DNA from: Bromus sterilis
Lineage: Eukaryota > Streptophyta > Magnoliopsida > Poales > Poaceae
Length of the DNA stretch: 64,000 nt
Assembly: GCA_950022295.1 (NCBI GenBank)
Contig: OX465596.1
Span: forward strand, 9,672,001 to 9,736,000
Reading direction: 5' to 3'
The position numbers and the translations under genes are program-made. Positions 1 to 13,235 of this stretch are shown here, one piece after another. Under the pieces are notes generated by a model. The model was not told the origin of the DNA, did no database searches, and worked only from the letters and a program-made list of their open reading frames with translations. Each line of letters opens with the position of its first letter. The stretch's first letter is position 1.

Positions 1-262
1 ATGTTGGATGCAAAAAAAGTCTTGAGTTGAAATAAGTTTAGAAAAATGAAATGCCTTTGAAACACATGTGTTTTCTTATGAAACCCTCGTACTTTGAAAG
101 AGATGGTCCAGTTTCTACACAAAGTGCATCCTGTTTTTGCCGTAATCCTCTCAACTTTTTCACACATGCTATGTGGGTCAAATGATGATACCATGCCAAG
201 TTTCAACCTTTTCTGAGTTCATTTGTAGTGCTTTTTAATTACAGGGTCATTTAGCTCAAAAT

Positions 263-3200
263 AAATCATTAAATGCATGAAAAATAGCAAATGAAGTCAG
301 AAAGGGTTGAAATTTTAGTATGTGGCTTTGAATGCTGCATGTTGGATGCAAAAAAAGTCTTGATTTGAAATAAGTTTAGAAAAATGAGATGCCTTTTAAA
401 CACATGTGTTTTCGTATGAAACCCTCGTACTTTGAAAGAGATGGTCCAGTTTGTACACGAAGTGCATCTAGTTTTTGCCGTAATCCTCTCAACTTTTGCA
501 CACATGCTATGTGGGTCAAATGATGATACCATGCCAAGTTTCAACCTTTTCTGAGTTCACTTGTAGTGCTTTCCAATTACAGGGTCATTTAGCTCAAAAT
601 AAATCATTAAATGCATGACAAATAGCAAATGAAGTCAGAAAGGGTTGAAATTTTAGTATGTGGCTTTGAATGCTGCATGTTGGATGCAAGAAAAGTCTTG
701 AGTTGAAATAAGTTTAGAAAAATGAAATGCCTTTGAAACACATTTATTTTCGTATGAAACCCTCGTACTTTGAAAGAGATGGTCCAGTTTGTACACGAAG
801 TGCATCCAGTTTTTGCCGTAATCCTCTCAACTTTTGCACACATGCTATGGGACAAATGATAATACCATGCCAAGTTTCAACCTTTTCTGAGTTCAGTTGT
901 AGTGCTTTCCAATTACAGGGTCATTTAGCTCAAAATAAATCATTAAATTCATGAAAAATAGCAACTGAAGTCAGAAAGGGTTGAAATTTCAGTATGTGGC
1001 TTTGAATGCTGCATGTTGGATGCAAAAAAAGTCTTGAGTTGAAATAAGTTTAGAAAAATGAGATGCCTTTGAAACTCATGTGTTTTCGTATGAAACCCTC
1101 GTACTTTGAAAGAGATGGTCCAGTTTGTACACGAAGTGCATCTAGTTTTTGCCGTAATCCTCTCAACTTTTGCACACATGCTATGTGGGTCAAATGATGA
1201 TACCATGCCAAGTTTCAACCTTTTCTGAGTTCAGTTGTAGTGCTTTCCAATTACAGGGTCATTTAGCTCAAAATAAATCATTAAATGCATGATAAATAGC
1301 AAATGAAGTCAGAAAGGGTTGAAATTTTAGTATGTGGCTTTGAATGCTGCATGTTGGATGCAAAAAAAGTCTTGAGTTGAAATAAGTTTAGAAAAATGAA
1401 ATGCCTTTGAAACAAATTTGTTTTCGTATGAAACCCTCGTACTTTGAAAGAGATGGTCCAGTTTGTACATGAAGTGCATCCAGTTTTTGCCGTAATCCTC
1501 TCAACTTTTGCACACATGCTATGTGGGAAAAATGATGATACCATGCCAAGTTTCAACCTTTTCTGAGTTCTGTTGTAGTGCTTTCCAATTACAAGGTTAT
1601 TTAGCTCAAAATAAATCATTAAATGCATGAAAAATAGCAAATGAAGTCAGAAAGGGTTGAAATTTTAGTATGTGGCTTTGAATGTTGCATGTTGGATGCA
1701 AAAAAAGTCTTGAGTTGAAATAAGTTTAGAAAAATGAGATGCCTTTGAAACACATGTGTTTTCGTATGAAACCCTCGTACTTTGAAAGAGATGGCCTAGT
1801 TTGTACACGAAGTGCATCCAGTTTTTTCCGTAATCCTCTCAAATTTTGCACACATGTTATGTGGGTCAAATGATGATACCATGCCAAGTTTCAACCTTTA
1901 CTGAGTTCAGTTGTAGTGCTTTCCAGTTACAGGGTCATTTAGCAAGAAATAAATCATTAAATGCATGAAAAATAGCAAATGATTTCAGAAAGGGTTGAAA
2001 TTTTAGTATGTGGCTTTGAATGCTGCATGTTGGATGCAAAAAAAGTCTTGAGTTGAAATAAGTTTAGAAAAATGAAATGCCTTTCAAACACATGTGTTTT
2101 CTTATGAAACCCTCGTACTTTGAAAGAGATGGTCCAGTTTCTACACAAAGTGCATCCTGTTTTTGCCGTAATCCTCTCAACTTTTTCACACATGCTATGT
2201 GGGTCAAATGATGATACCATGCCAAGTTTCAACCTTTTCTGAGTTCATTTGTAGTGCTTTTTAATTACAGGGTCATTTAGCTCAAAATAAATCATTAAAT
2301 GCATGAAAAATAGCAAATGAAGTCAGAAAGGGTTGAAATTTTAGTATGTGGCTTTGAATGCTGCATGTTGGATGCAAAAAAAGTCTTGATTTGAAATAAG
2401 TTTAGAAAAATGAGATGCCTTTTAAACACATGTGTTTTCGTATGAAACCCTCGTACTTTGAAAGAGATGGTCCAGTTTGTACACGAAGTGCATCTAGTTT
2501 TTGCCGTAATCCTCTCAACTTTTGCACACATGCTATGTGGGTCAAATGATGATACCATGCCAAGTTTCAACCTTTTCTGAGTTCACTTGTAGTGCTTTCC
2601 AATTACAGGGTCATTTAGCTCAAAATAAATCATTAAATGCATGACAAATAGCAAATGAAGTCAGAAAGGGTTGAAATTTTAGTATGTGGCTTTGAATGCT
2701 GCATGTTGGATGCAAGAAAAGTCTTGAGTTGAAATAAGTTTAGAAAAATGAAATGCCTTTGAAACACATTTATTTTCGTATGAAACCCTCGTACTTTGAA
2801 AGAGATGGTCCAGTTTGTACACGAAGTGCATCCAGTTTTTGCCGTAATCCTCTCAACTTTTGCACACATGCTATGGGACAAATGATAATACCATGCCAAG
2901 TTTCAACCTTTTCTGAGTTCAGTTGTAGTGCTTTCCAATTACAGGGTCATTTAGCTCAAAATAAATCATTAAATTCATGAAAAATAGCAACTGAAGTCAG
3001 AAAGGGTTGAAATTTCAGTATGTGGCTTTGAATGCTGCATGTTGGATGCAAAAAAAGTCTTGAGTTGAAATAAGTTTAGAAAAATGAGATGCCTTTGAAA
3101 CTCATGTGTTTTCGTATGAAACCCTCGTACTTTGAAAGAGATGGTCCAGTTTGTACACGAAGTGCATCTAGTTTTTGCCGTAATCCTCTCAACTTTTGCA

Positions 3201-6200
3201 CACATGCTATGTGGGTCAAATGATGATACCATGCCAAGTTTCAACCTTTTCTGAGTTCAGTTGTAGTGCTTTCCAATTACAGGGTCATTTAGCTCAAAAT
3301 AAATCATTAAATGCATGATAAATAGCAAATGAAGTCAGAAAGGGTTGAAATTTTAGTATGTGGCTTTGAATGCTGCATGTTGGATGCAAAAAAAGTCTTG
3401 AGTTGAAATAAGTTTAGAAAAATGAAATGCCTTTGAAACAAATTTGTTTTCGTATGAAACCCTCGTACTTTGAAAGAGATGGTCCAGTTTGTACATGAAG
3501 TGCATCCAGTTTTTGCCGTAATCCTCTCAACTTTTGCACACATGCTATGTGGGAAAAATGATGATACCATGCCAAGTTTCAACCTTTTCTGAGTTCTGTT
3601 GTAGTGCTTTCCAATTACAAGGTTATTTAGCTCAAAATAAATCATTAAATGCATGAAAAATAGCAAATGAAGTCAGAAAGGGTTGAAATTTTAGTATGTG
3701 GCTTTGAATGTTGCATGTTGGATGCAAAAAAAGTCTTGAGTTGAAATAAGTTTAGAAAAATGAGATGCCTTTGAAACACATGTGTTTTCGTATGAAACCC
3801 TCGTACTTTGAAAGAGATGGCCTAGTTTGTACACGAAGTGCATCCAGTTTTTTCCGTAATCCTCTCAAATTTTGCACACATGTTATGTGGGTCAAATGAT
3901 GATACCATGCCAAGTTTCAACCTTTACTGAGTTCAGTTGTAGTGCTTTCCAGTTACAGGGTCATTTAGCACAAAATAAATCATTAAATGCATGAAAAATA
4001 GAAAATGATTTCAGAAAGGGTTGAAATTTTAGTATGTGGCTTTGAATGCTGCATGTTGGATGCAAAAAAAGTCTTGAGTTGAAATAAGTTTAGAAAAATG
4101 AAATGCCTTTGAAACACATGTGTTTTCTTATGAAACCCTCGTACTTTGAAAGAGATGGTCCAGTTTCTACACAAAGTGCATCCAGTTTTTGCCGTAATCC
4201 TCTCAACTTTTGCACACATGCTATGTGGGTCAAATGATGATACCATGCCAAGTTTCAACCTTTTCTGAGTTCATTTGTAGTGCTTTTTAATTACAGGGTC
4301 ATTTAGCTCAAAATAAATCATTAAATGCATGAAAAATAGCAAATGAAGTCAGAAAGGGTTGAAATTTTAGTATGTGGCTTTGAATGCTGCATGTTGGATG
4401 CAAAAAAAGTCTTGATTTGAAATAAGTTTAGAAAAATGAGATGCCTTTTAAACACATGTGTTTTCGTATGAAACCCTCGTACTTTGAAAGAGATGGTCCA
4501 GTTTGTACACGAAGTGCATCTAGTTTTTGCCGTAATCCTCTCAACTTTTGCACACATGCTATGTGGGTCAAATGATGATACCATGCCAAGTTTCAACCTT
4601 TTCTGAGTTCACTTGTAGTGCTTTCCAATTACAGGGTCATTTAGCTCAAAATAAATCATTAAATGCATGACAAATAGCAAATGAAGTCAGAAAGGGTTGA
4701 AATTTTAGTATGTGGCTTTGAATGCTGCATGTTGGATGCAAGAAAAGTCTAGAGTTGAAATAAGTTTAGAAAAATGAAATGCCTTTGAAACACATTTATT
4801 TTCGTATGAAACCCTCGTACTTTGAAAGAGATGGTCCAGTTTGTACACGAAGTGCATCCAGTTTTTGCCGTAATCCTCTCAACTTTTGCACACATGCTAT
4901 GGGACAAATGATAATACCATGCCAAGTTTCAACCTTTTCTGAGTTCAGTTGTAGTGCTTTCCAATTACAGGGTCATTTAGCTCAAAATAAATCATTAAAT
5001 TCATGAAAAATAGCAACTGAAGTCAGAAAGGGTTGAAATTTCAGTATGTGGCTTTGAATGCTGCATGTTGGATGCAAAAAAAGTCTTGAGTTGAAATAAG
5101 TTTAGAAAAATGAGATGCCTTTGAAACTCATGTGTTTTCGTATGAAACCCTCGTACTTTGAAAGAGATGGTCCAGTTTGTACACGAAGTGCATCTAGTTT
5201 TTGCCGTAATCCTCTCAACTTTTGCACACATGCTATGTGGGTCAAATGATGATACCATGCCAAGTGTCAACCTTTTCTGAGTTCAGTTGTAGTGCTTTCC
5301 AATTACAGGGTCATTTAGCTCAAAATAAATCATTAAATGCATGATAAATAGCAAATGAAGTCAGAAAGGGTTGAAATTTTAGTATGTGGCTTTGAATGCT
5401 GCATGTTGGATGCAAAAAAAGTCTTGAGTTGAAATAAGTTTAGAAAAATGAAATGCCTTTGAAACAAATTTGTTTTCGTATGAAACCCTCGTACTTTGAA
5501 AGAGATGGTCCAGTTTGTACATGAAGTGCATCCAGTTTTTGCCGTAATCCTCTCAACTTTTGCACACATGCTATGTGGGAAAAATGATGATACCATGCCA
5601 AGTTTCAACCTTTTCTGAGTTCTGTTGTAGTGCTTTCCAATTACAAGGTTATTTAGCTCAAAATAAATCATTAAATGCATGAAAAATAGCAAATGAAGTC
5701 AGAAAGGGTTGAAATTTTAGTATGTGGCTTTGAATGTTGCATGTTGGATGCAAAAAAAGTCTTGAGTTGAAATAAGTTTAGAAAAATGAGATGCCTTTGA
5801 AACACATGTGTTTTCGTATGAAACCCTCGTACTTTGAAAGAGATGGCCTAGTTTGTACACGAAGTGCATCCAGTTTTTTCCGTAATCCTCTCAAATTTTG
5901 CACACATGTTATGTGGGTCAAATGATGATACCATGCCAAGTTTCAACCTTTACTGAGTTCAGTTGTAGTGCTTTCCAGTTACAGGGTCATTTAGCACAAA
6001 ATAAATCATTAAATGCATGAAAAATAGAAAATGATTTCAGAAAGGGTTGAAATTTTAGTATGTGGCTTTGAATGCTGCATGTTGGATGCAAAAAAAGTCT
6101 TGAGTTGAAATAAGTTTAGAAAAATGAAATGCCTTTGAAACACATGTGTTTTCTTATGAAACCCTCGTACTTTGAAAGAGATGGTCCAGTTTCTACACAA

Positions 6201-8366
6201 AGTGCATCCAGTTTTTGCCGTAATCCTCTCAACTTTTGCACACATGCTATGTGGGTCAAATGATGATACCATGCCAAGTTTCAACCTTTTCTGAGTTCAT
6301 TTGTAGTGCTTTTTAATTACAGGGTCATTTAGCTCAAAATAAATCATTAAATGCATGAAAAATAGCAAATGAAGTCAGAAAGGGTTGAAATTTTAGTATG
6401 TGGCTTTGAATGCTGCATGTTGGATGCAAAAAAAGTCTTGATTTGAAATAAGTTTAGAAAAATGAGATGCCTTTTAAACACATGTGTTTTCGTATGAAAC
6501 CCTCGTACTTTGAAAGAGATGGTCCAGTTTGTACACGAAGTGCATCTAGTTTTTGCCGTAATCCTCTCAACTTTTGCACACATGCTATGTGGGTCAAATG
6601 ATGATACCATGCCAAGTTTCAACCTTTTCTGAGTTCACTTGTAGTGCTTTCCAATTACAGGGTCATTTAGCTCAAAATAAATCATTAAATGCATGACAAA
6701 TAGCAAATGAAGTCAGAAAGGGTTGAAATTTTAGTATGTGGCTTTGAATGCTGCATGTTGGATGCAAGAAAAGTCTTGAGTTGAAATAAGTTTAGAAAAA
6801 TGAAATGCCTTTGAAACACATTTATTTTCGTATGAAACCCTCGTACTTTGAAAGAGATGGTCCAGTTTGTACACGAAGTGCATCCAGTTTTTGCCGTAAT
6901 CCTCTCAACTTTTGCACACATGCTATGGGACAAATGATAATACCATGCCAAGTTTCAACCTTTTCTGAGTTCAGTTGTAGTGCTTTCCAATTACAGGGTC
7001 ATTTAGCTCAAAATAAATCATTAAATTCATGAAAAATAGCAACTGAAGTCAGAAAGGGTTGAAATTTCAGTATGTGGCTTTGAATGCTGCATGTTGGATG
7101 CAAAAAAAGTCTTGAGTTGAAATAAGTTTAGAAAAATGAGATGCCTTTGAAACTCATGTGTTTTCGTATGAAACCCTCGTACTTTGAAAGAGATGGTCCA
7201 GTTTGTACACGAAGTGCATCTAGTTTTTGCCGTAATCCTCTCAACTTTTGCACACATGCTATGTGGGTCAAATGATGATACCATGCCAAGTGTCAACCTT
7301 TTCTGAGTTCAGTTGTAGTGCTTTCCAATTACAGGGTCATTTAGCTCAAAATAAATCATTAAATGCATGATAAATAGCAAATGAAGTCAGAAAGGGTTGA
7401 AATTTTAGTATGTGGCTTTGAATGCTGCATGTTGGATGCAAAAAAAGTCTTGAGTTGAAATAAGTTTAGAAAAATGAAATGCCTTTGAAAGAAATTTGTT
7501 TTCGTATGAAACCCTCGTACTTTGAAAGAGATGGTCCAGTTTGTACATGAAGTGCATCCAGTTTTTGCCGTAATCCTCTCAACTTTTGCACACATGCTAT
7601 GTGGGAAAAATGATGATACCATGCCAAGTTTCAACCTTTTCTGAGTTCTGTTGTAGTGCTTTCCAATTACAAGGTTATTTAGCTCAAAATAAATCATTAA
7701 ATGCATGAAAAATAGCAAATGAAGTCAGAAAGGGTTGAAATTTTAGTATGTGGCTTTGAATGTTGCATGTTGGATGCAAAAAAAGTCTTGAGTTGAAATA
7801 AGTTTAGAAAAATGAGATGCCTTTGAAACACATGTGTTTTCGTATGAAACCCTCGTACTTTGAAAGAGATGGCCTAGTTTGTACACGAAGTGCATCGAGT
7901 TTTTTCCGTAATCCTCTCAAATTTTGCACACATGTTATGTGGGTCAAATGATGATACCATGCCAAGTTTCAACCTTTACTGAGTTCAGTTGTAGTGCTTT
8001 CCAGTTACAGGGTCATTTAGCACAAAATAAATCATTAAATGCATGAAAAATAGAAAATGATTTCAGAAAGGGTTGAAATTTTAGTATGTGGCTTTGAATG
8101 CTGCATGTTGGATGCAAAAAAAGTCTTGAGTTGAAATAAGTTTAGAAAAATGAAATGCCTTTGAAACACATGTGTTTTCTTATGAAACCCTCGTACTTTG
8201 AAAGAGATGGTCCAGTTTCTACACAAAGTGCATCCAGTTTTTGCCGTAATCCTCTCAACTTTTGCACACATGCTATGTGGGTCAAATGATGATACCATGC
8301 CAAGTTTCAACCTTTTCTGAGTTCATTTGTAGTGCTTTTTAATTACAGGGTCATTTAGCTCAAAAT
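263..8366. repeat. 2026-bp six-monomer higher-order repeat, four complete copies
   Basis: Anchors fall at 263, 601, 937, 1275, 1613 and 1951, then the whole pattern restarts at 2289, 4315, 6341 and 8367. The period is exactly 2026 bp (five 338-bp monomers and one of 336 bp). Monomers within one unit differ visibly from each other, while equivalent monomers in successive units differ at only a handful of bases by eye. A partial copy precedes 263, and two monomers of a further copy follow 8366. This is classic higher-order repeat structure, implying recent amplification of a six-monomer block. Confidence 0.95.
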
Positions 8367-9040
8367 AAATCATTAAATGCATGAAAAATAGCAAATGAAG
8401 TCAGAAAGGGTTGAAATTTTAGTATGTGGCTTTGAATGCTGCATGTTGGATGCAAAAAAAGTCTTGATTTGAAATAAGTTTAGAAAAATGAGATGCCTTT
8501 TAAACACATGTGTTTTCGTATGAAACCCTCGTACTTTGAAAGAGATGGTCCAGTTTGTACACGAAGTGCATCTAGTTTTTGCCGTAATCCTCTCAACTTT
8601 TGCACACATGCTATGTGGGTCAAATGATGATACCATGCCAAGTTTCAACCTTTTCTGAGTTCATTTGTAGTGCTTTCCAATTACAGGGTCATTTAGCTCA
8701 AAATAAATCATTAAATGCATGACAAATAGCAAATGAAGTCAGAAAGGGTTGAAATTTTAGTATGTGGCTTTGAATGCTGCATGTTGGATGCAAGAAAAGT
8801 CTTGAGTTGAAATAAGTTTAGAAAAATGAAATGCCTTTGAAACACATTTATTTTCGTATGAAACCCTCGTACTTTGAAAGAGATGGTCCAGTTTTTACAC
8901 GAAGTGCATCCAGTTTTTGCCGTAATCCACTCAACTTTTGCACACATGCTATGGGACAAATGATAATACCATGCCAAGTTTCAACCTTTTCTGAGTTCAG
9001 TTGTAGTGCTTTCCAATTACAGGGTCATTTAGCTCAAAAT

Positions 9041-11700
9041 AAATCATTAAATGCATGAAAAATAGCAAATGAAGTCAGAAAGGGTTGAAATTTTAGTATG
9101 TGGCTTTGAATGCTGCATGTTGGATGCAAAAAAAGTCTTGATTTGAAATAAGTTTAGAAAAATGAGATGCCTTTTAAACACATGTGTTTTCGTATGAAAC
9201 CCTCGTACTTTGAAAGAGATGGTCCAGTTTGTACACGAAGTGCATCTAGTTTTTGCCGTAATCCTCTCAACTTTTGCACACATGCTATGTGGGTCAAATG
9301 ATGATACCATGCCAAGTTTCAACCTTTTCTGAGTTCACTTGTAGTGCTTTCCAATTACAGGGTCATTTAGCTCAAAAAAAATCATTAAATGCATGACAAA
9401 TAGCAAATGAAGTCAGAAAGGGTTGAAATTTTAGTATGTGGCTTTGAATGCTGCATGTTGGATGCAAGAAAAGTCTTGAGTTGAAATAAGTTTAGAAAAA
9501 TGAAATGCCTTTGAAACACATTTATTTTCGTATGAAACCCTCGTACTTTGAAAGAGATGGTCCAGTTTGTACACGAAGTGCATCCAGTTTTTGCCGTAAT
9601 CCTCTCAACTTTTGCAGACATGCTATGGGACAAATGATAATACCATGCCAAGTTTCAACCTTTTCTGAGTTCAGTTGTAGTGCTTTCCAATTACAGGGTC
9701 ATTTAGCTCAAAATAAATCATTAAATGCATGAAAAATAGCAAATGAAGTCAGAAAGGGTTGAAATTTTAGTATGTGGCTTTGAATGCTGCATGTTGGATG
9801 CAAAAAAAGTCTTGAGTTGAAATAAGTTTAGAAAAATGAGATGCCGTTGAAACACATGTGTTTTCGTATGAAACCCTTGTACTTTGAAAGAGATGGTCCA
9901 GTTTGTACACGAAGTGCATCCAGTTTTTTCCGTATTCCTCTCAACTTTTGCACACATGCTATGTGGGTCAAATGATGATACCATGCCAAGTTTCAACCTT
10001 TTCTGAGTTCAGTTGTAGTGCTTTCCAATTACAGGGTCATTTAGCACAAAATAAATCATTAAATGCATGAATAATAGCAAATGATTTCAGAAAGGGTGGA
10101 AATTTTCGTATGTGGCTTTGAATGCTGTCTTCAGTTGAAATAAGTTTAGAAAAATGAAATACCTTTGAAACACATGTGTTTTCGTATGAAACCCTCGTAC
10201 TTTGAAAGAGATGGTTCAGTTTGTACACGAAGTGCATCCAGTTTTTTCCGTAATCCTCTAAACTTTTGCACACATGCTATGTGGGTCAAATGATGATACC
10301 ATGCCAATTTTCAACCTTTTCTGAGTTCATTTGTAGTGCTTTTCATTTACAGGGTCATTTAGCTCAAAATAAATCATTAAATGCATGAAAAATAGCAAAT
10401 GAAGTCAGAAAGGGTTATAATTTCAGTATGTGGCTTTGAATGCTGCATGTTGGATGCAAAAAAAGTCTTGATTTGAAATAAGTTTAGAAAAATGAGATGC
10501 CTTTTAAACACATGTGTTTTCGTATGAAACCCTCGTACTTTGAAAGAGATGGTCCAGTTTGTACACGAAGTGCATCTAGTTTTTGCCGTAATCCTCTCAA
10601 CTTTTGCACACATGCTATGTGGGTCAAATGATGATACCATGCCAAGTTTCAACCTTTTCTGAGTTCACTTGTAGTGCTTTCCAATTACAGGGTCATTTAG
10701 CTCAAAATAAATCATTAAATGCATGACAAATAGCAAATGAAGTCAGAAAGGGTTGAAATTTTAGTATGTGGCTTTGAATGCTGCATGTTGGATGCAAGAA
10801 AAGTCTTGAGTTGAAATAAGTTTAGAAAAATGAAATGCCTTTGAAACACATTTATTTTCGTATGAAACCCTCGTACTTTGAAAGAGATGGTCCAGTTTGT
10901 ACACGAAGTGCATCCAGTTTTAGCCGTAATCCTCCCAACTTTTTCACACATGCTATGGGACAAATGATAATACCATGCCAAGTTTCAACCTTTTCTGAGT
11001 TCAGTTGTAGTGCTTTCCAATTACAGGGTCATTTAGCTCAAAATAAATCATTAAATGCATGAAAAATAGCAAATGAAGTCAGAAAGGGTTGAAATTTTAG
11101 TATGTGGCTTTGAATGCTGCATGTTGGATGCAAAAAAAGTCTTGAGTTGAAATAAGTTTAGAAAAATGAGATGCCGTAGAAACACATGTGTTTTCGTATG
11201 AAACCCTTGTACTTTGAAAGAGATGGTCCAGTTTGTACACGAAGTGCATCCAGTTTTTTCCGTATTCCTCTCAAGTTTTGCACACATGCTATGTGGGTCA
11301 AATGATGATACCATGCCAAGTTTCCACCTTTTCTGAGTTCAGTTGTAGTGCTTTCCAATTACAGGGTCATTTAGCACAAAATAAATCATTAAATGCATGA
11401 ATAATAGCAAATGATTTCAGAAAGGGTTGAAATTTTAGTATGTGGCTTTGAATGCTGTCTTGAGTTGAAATAAGTTTAGAAAAATGAAATACCTTTGAAA
11501 CACATGTGTTTTCGTATGAAACCCTCGTACTTTGAAAGAGATGGTTCAGTTTGTACACGAAGTGCATCCAGTTTTTTCCGTAATCCTCTAAACTTTTGCA
11601 CACATGCTATGTGGGTGAAATGATGATACCATGCCAAGTTTCAACCTTTTCTGAGTTCATTTATAGTGCTTTTCATTTACAGGGTCATTTAGCTCAAAAT
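9041..11700. repeat. 1330-bp four-monomer higher-order repeat, two copies
   Basis: The block 9041-10370 recurs at 10371-11700 with a period of exactly 1330 bp. Its first two monomers match the first two of the 2026-bp unit. The last two are a different pair, one of which has lost about 20 bp (the 'catgttggatgc' plus A-run stretch, near 10128 and 11458). This shortening explains why four monomers make 1330 rather than about 1350 bp. It is a second, separately amplified arrangement at the right side of the array. Confidence 0.92.
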
Positions 11701-12533
11701 AAATCATTAAATGCATGAAAAATAGCAAATGAAGTCAGAAAGGGTTGAAATTTTAGTATGTGGCTTTGAATGTTGCATGTTTGATGCAAAAAAAAGTCTT
11801 GAGTTGAAATAAGTTTAGAAAAATGAGATGCCTTTGAAACACATGTGTTTTCGTATGAAACCCTCGTACTTTGAAAGAGATGGTCCAGTTTGTACACGAA
11901 GTGCATCCAGTTTTTGCCGTAATCCTCTCAACTTTTGCACACATGCTACGTGGGTCAAATGATGATACCATGCCAAGTTTCAACCTTTTCTGAGTTCAGT
12001 TGTAGTGCTTTCCAATTACAGGGTCATTTAGCTCAAAATAAATCATTAAATGCATGAAAAATAGCAAATGAAGTCAGAAAGGGTTGAAATTTCAGTATGT
12101 GGCTTTGAATGCTGCATGTTGGATGCAAAAAAAGTCTTGAGTTGAAATAAGTTTAGAAAAATGAAATGCCTTTGAAACACATTTGTTTTCATATGAAACC
12201 CTCGTACTTTGAAAGAGATGGTCCAGTTTGTACACGAAGTGTATCCAGTTTTTGCCGTAATCCTCTCAACTTTTGCACACATGCTATGTGGGACAAATGA
12301 TGATACCATGCCAAGTTTCAACCTTTTCTGAGTTCAGTTGTAGTGCTTTCCAATTACAGGGTCATTTAGCTCAAAATAAATCATTAAATGCATGAAAAAT
12401 AGCAAATGAAGTCAGAAAGGGTTGAAATTTTAGTATGTGGCTTTGAATGATGCATGTTGGATGCAAAAAAAGTCTTGTGTTGAAATAAGTTTAGAAAAAT
12501 GAAATGCCTTTGAAACACATGTGTTTTCGTCTA
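11701..12533. repeat. Terminal satellite monomers at the array edge
   Basis: Two complete monomers and one broken monomer that do not belong to either higher-order unit, as is common for array edges. The last monomer breaks after 'gttttcgtctaaa', where LINE 3' sequence starts. The 'tttcgtctaaa' reading matches the diverged monomers inside CACTA-1 (18859-19570) rather than the 'tttcgtatgaaa' found elsewhere in this array. Confidence 0.8.
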
Positions 12534-12539
12534 AAGGGT

Positions 12540-12996
12540 TAGTTAGTGGTTAAATTTTTTTTGAAGCTTTAAAACTGAAGGGTAGAATACCCCCCAGCAT
12601 TTTATTAATGCCACACAATATTTACAGAATTTACAGCAAAACTTCAAAAAAATGGGCCCTCAAGGGGGTAGAAAGTCAATCCATCTAAGTAGTTCATCTT
12701 TAAACCTAGATTTGATCCTGTAACTAAGCAAAGTGAGGTCATGGATGAAGGCCATTTTCCACTTTGCAAAGGATGGCCTCTCATGTTTGAAGCATTTGGC
12801 ATTCCTGACCATCTCCACGAGGCTGTGAATACCACCTCAGCAAAGAAATGTTTCTGAAAAGCCTCTCTAGCTTTTGTTGCTACCTGTACCATATCAGTCC
12901 CCAAAGACTAGTCAATTTGAAGATATGTCCATATCCTAGCACTGAAGTTACATTGGAAGAACAAATGATCTCGGGTCTCCAGGTGTTGAGTGGGGC
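12540..12996 (-). mobile_element. LINE (non-LTR retrotransposon), 3' end piece
   Basis: This is the 3' end of a LINE on the minus strand. A T-run at 12555-12562 reads as the A-rich tail on the minus strand, next to the satellite array. Upstream of it lies the end of the second ORF (see 12644-12996). The element is interrupted at 12997-12999 by CACTA-1 and continues at 24468-25252. The exact 3' boundary and the LINE's own target duplication could not be determined. Confidence 0.75.
12644..12996 (-). pseudogene. LINE ORF2 C-terminal end (zf-RVT region), second half
   Basis: The minus strand encodes the C-terminal zinc-binding region typical of plant LINE reverse transcriptases (zf-RVT, PF13966). 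A Cys-Pro start is followed by 'ETRDHLFFQC' and then a tryptophan-containing stretch. A TAG stop interrupts it near 12910, after which the frame continues to 12644. The upstream half of the same zinc motif lies at 24471 and beyond, on the far side of CACTA-1. Removing CACTA-1 and one copy of the 3-bp duplication puts the two halves into one continuous frame, so both belong to one ancient ORF. The protein is dead because of several in-frame stops. Confidence 0.8.
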
Positions 12997-12999
12997 ATA

Positions 13000-13235
13000 C
13001 ACTATTGCAAAATAGGTCATTAGAACCGGTTCTGGGAGGCCATTAGAACCGGTTTTGGCAACTGATGCTAAAGGGTCGGTGCTAGAGGGTGAACCCCTTT
13101 AGAGCCGGTTGCTCACGAACCGGTTCTAAAAGCTCTGCAGCCAGCCACGTGGTGGCAGGTCGGGCGCGAGGGCTCGGGAACCTTTAGCACCGGTTTGTAA
13201 CACAAACCGATTCTAATGGTTTAGAGGTTTAAGTT
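13000..13235. repeat. CACTA-1 left TIR and subterminal repeats
   Basis: After the 19-bp terminal repeat there are several copies, in both orientations, of a motif around 'gaaccggttctaa' and 'ctttagcaccggttt' (13020-13220). In En/Spm-type elements such subterminal repeats are the binding sites of the TnpA-like protein that brings the ends together; that role is inferred here. The same motif family lies at the right end and once more in the middle of the element. Confidence 0.85.

Larger units (their letters stand above)
1..12533. repeat. Satellite array of ~338-bp monomers, Afa/pAs1-like
   Basis: About 37 head-to-tail monomers, recognisable by a recurring 'aaatcattaaatgcatga' anchor spaced 336-338 bp apart. 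The array is open at the left edge and stops abruptly at about 12533, where LINE sequence begins. The monomer carries a 'tatgtggctttgaatg' stretch and a 'tgagttcatttgtag' stretch. From memory, both resemble the PCR primer sites of the Triticeae Afa (pAs1) satellite, whose monomer is about 340 bp. That assignment is an inference; the tandem structure is seen directly. Each monomer has a 75-119-codon open frame (mainly minus strand), which simply recurs with the repeat and is not called as a gene. Confidence 0.95.

Noticed and set aside
269..12321. Dozens of 75-119-codon ORFs, nearly identical to each other (for example starting MKLGMVSSF on the minus strand)
   Set aside because: They occur once per satellite monomer and arise from the repeat itself. 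Frames change with the 336/338-bp period, and there is no domain and no sign of selection on protein sequence.
1..12533. Centromeric satellite
   Set aside because: The monomer length and motifs resemble the Afa family, which is mostly dispersed or subtelomeric in Triticeae. No centromeric retrotransposon (CRM/Quinta type) was recognised nearby.
1..12533. CRISPR-like array
   Set aside because: The repeat unit is 338 bp with no spacer structure, and the sequence is plant genomic DNA.
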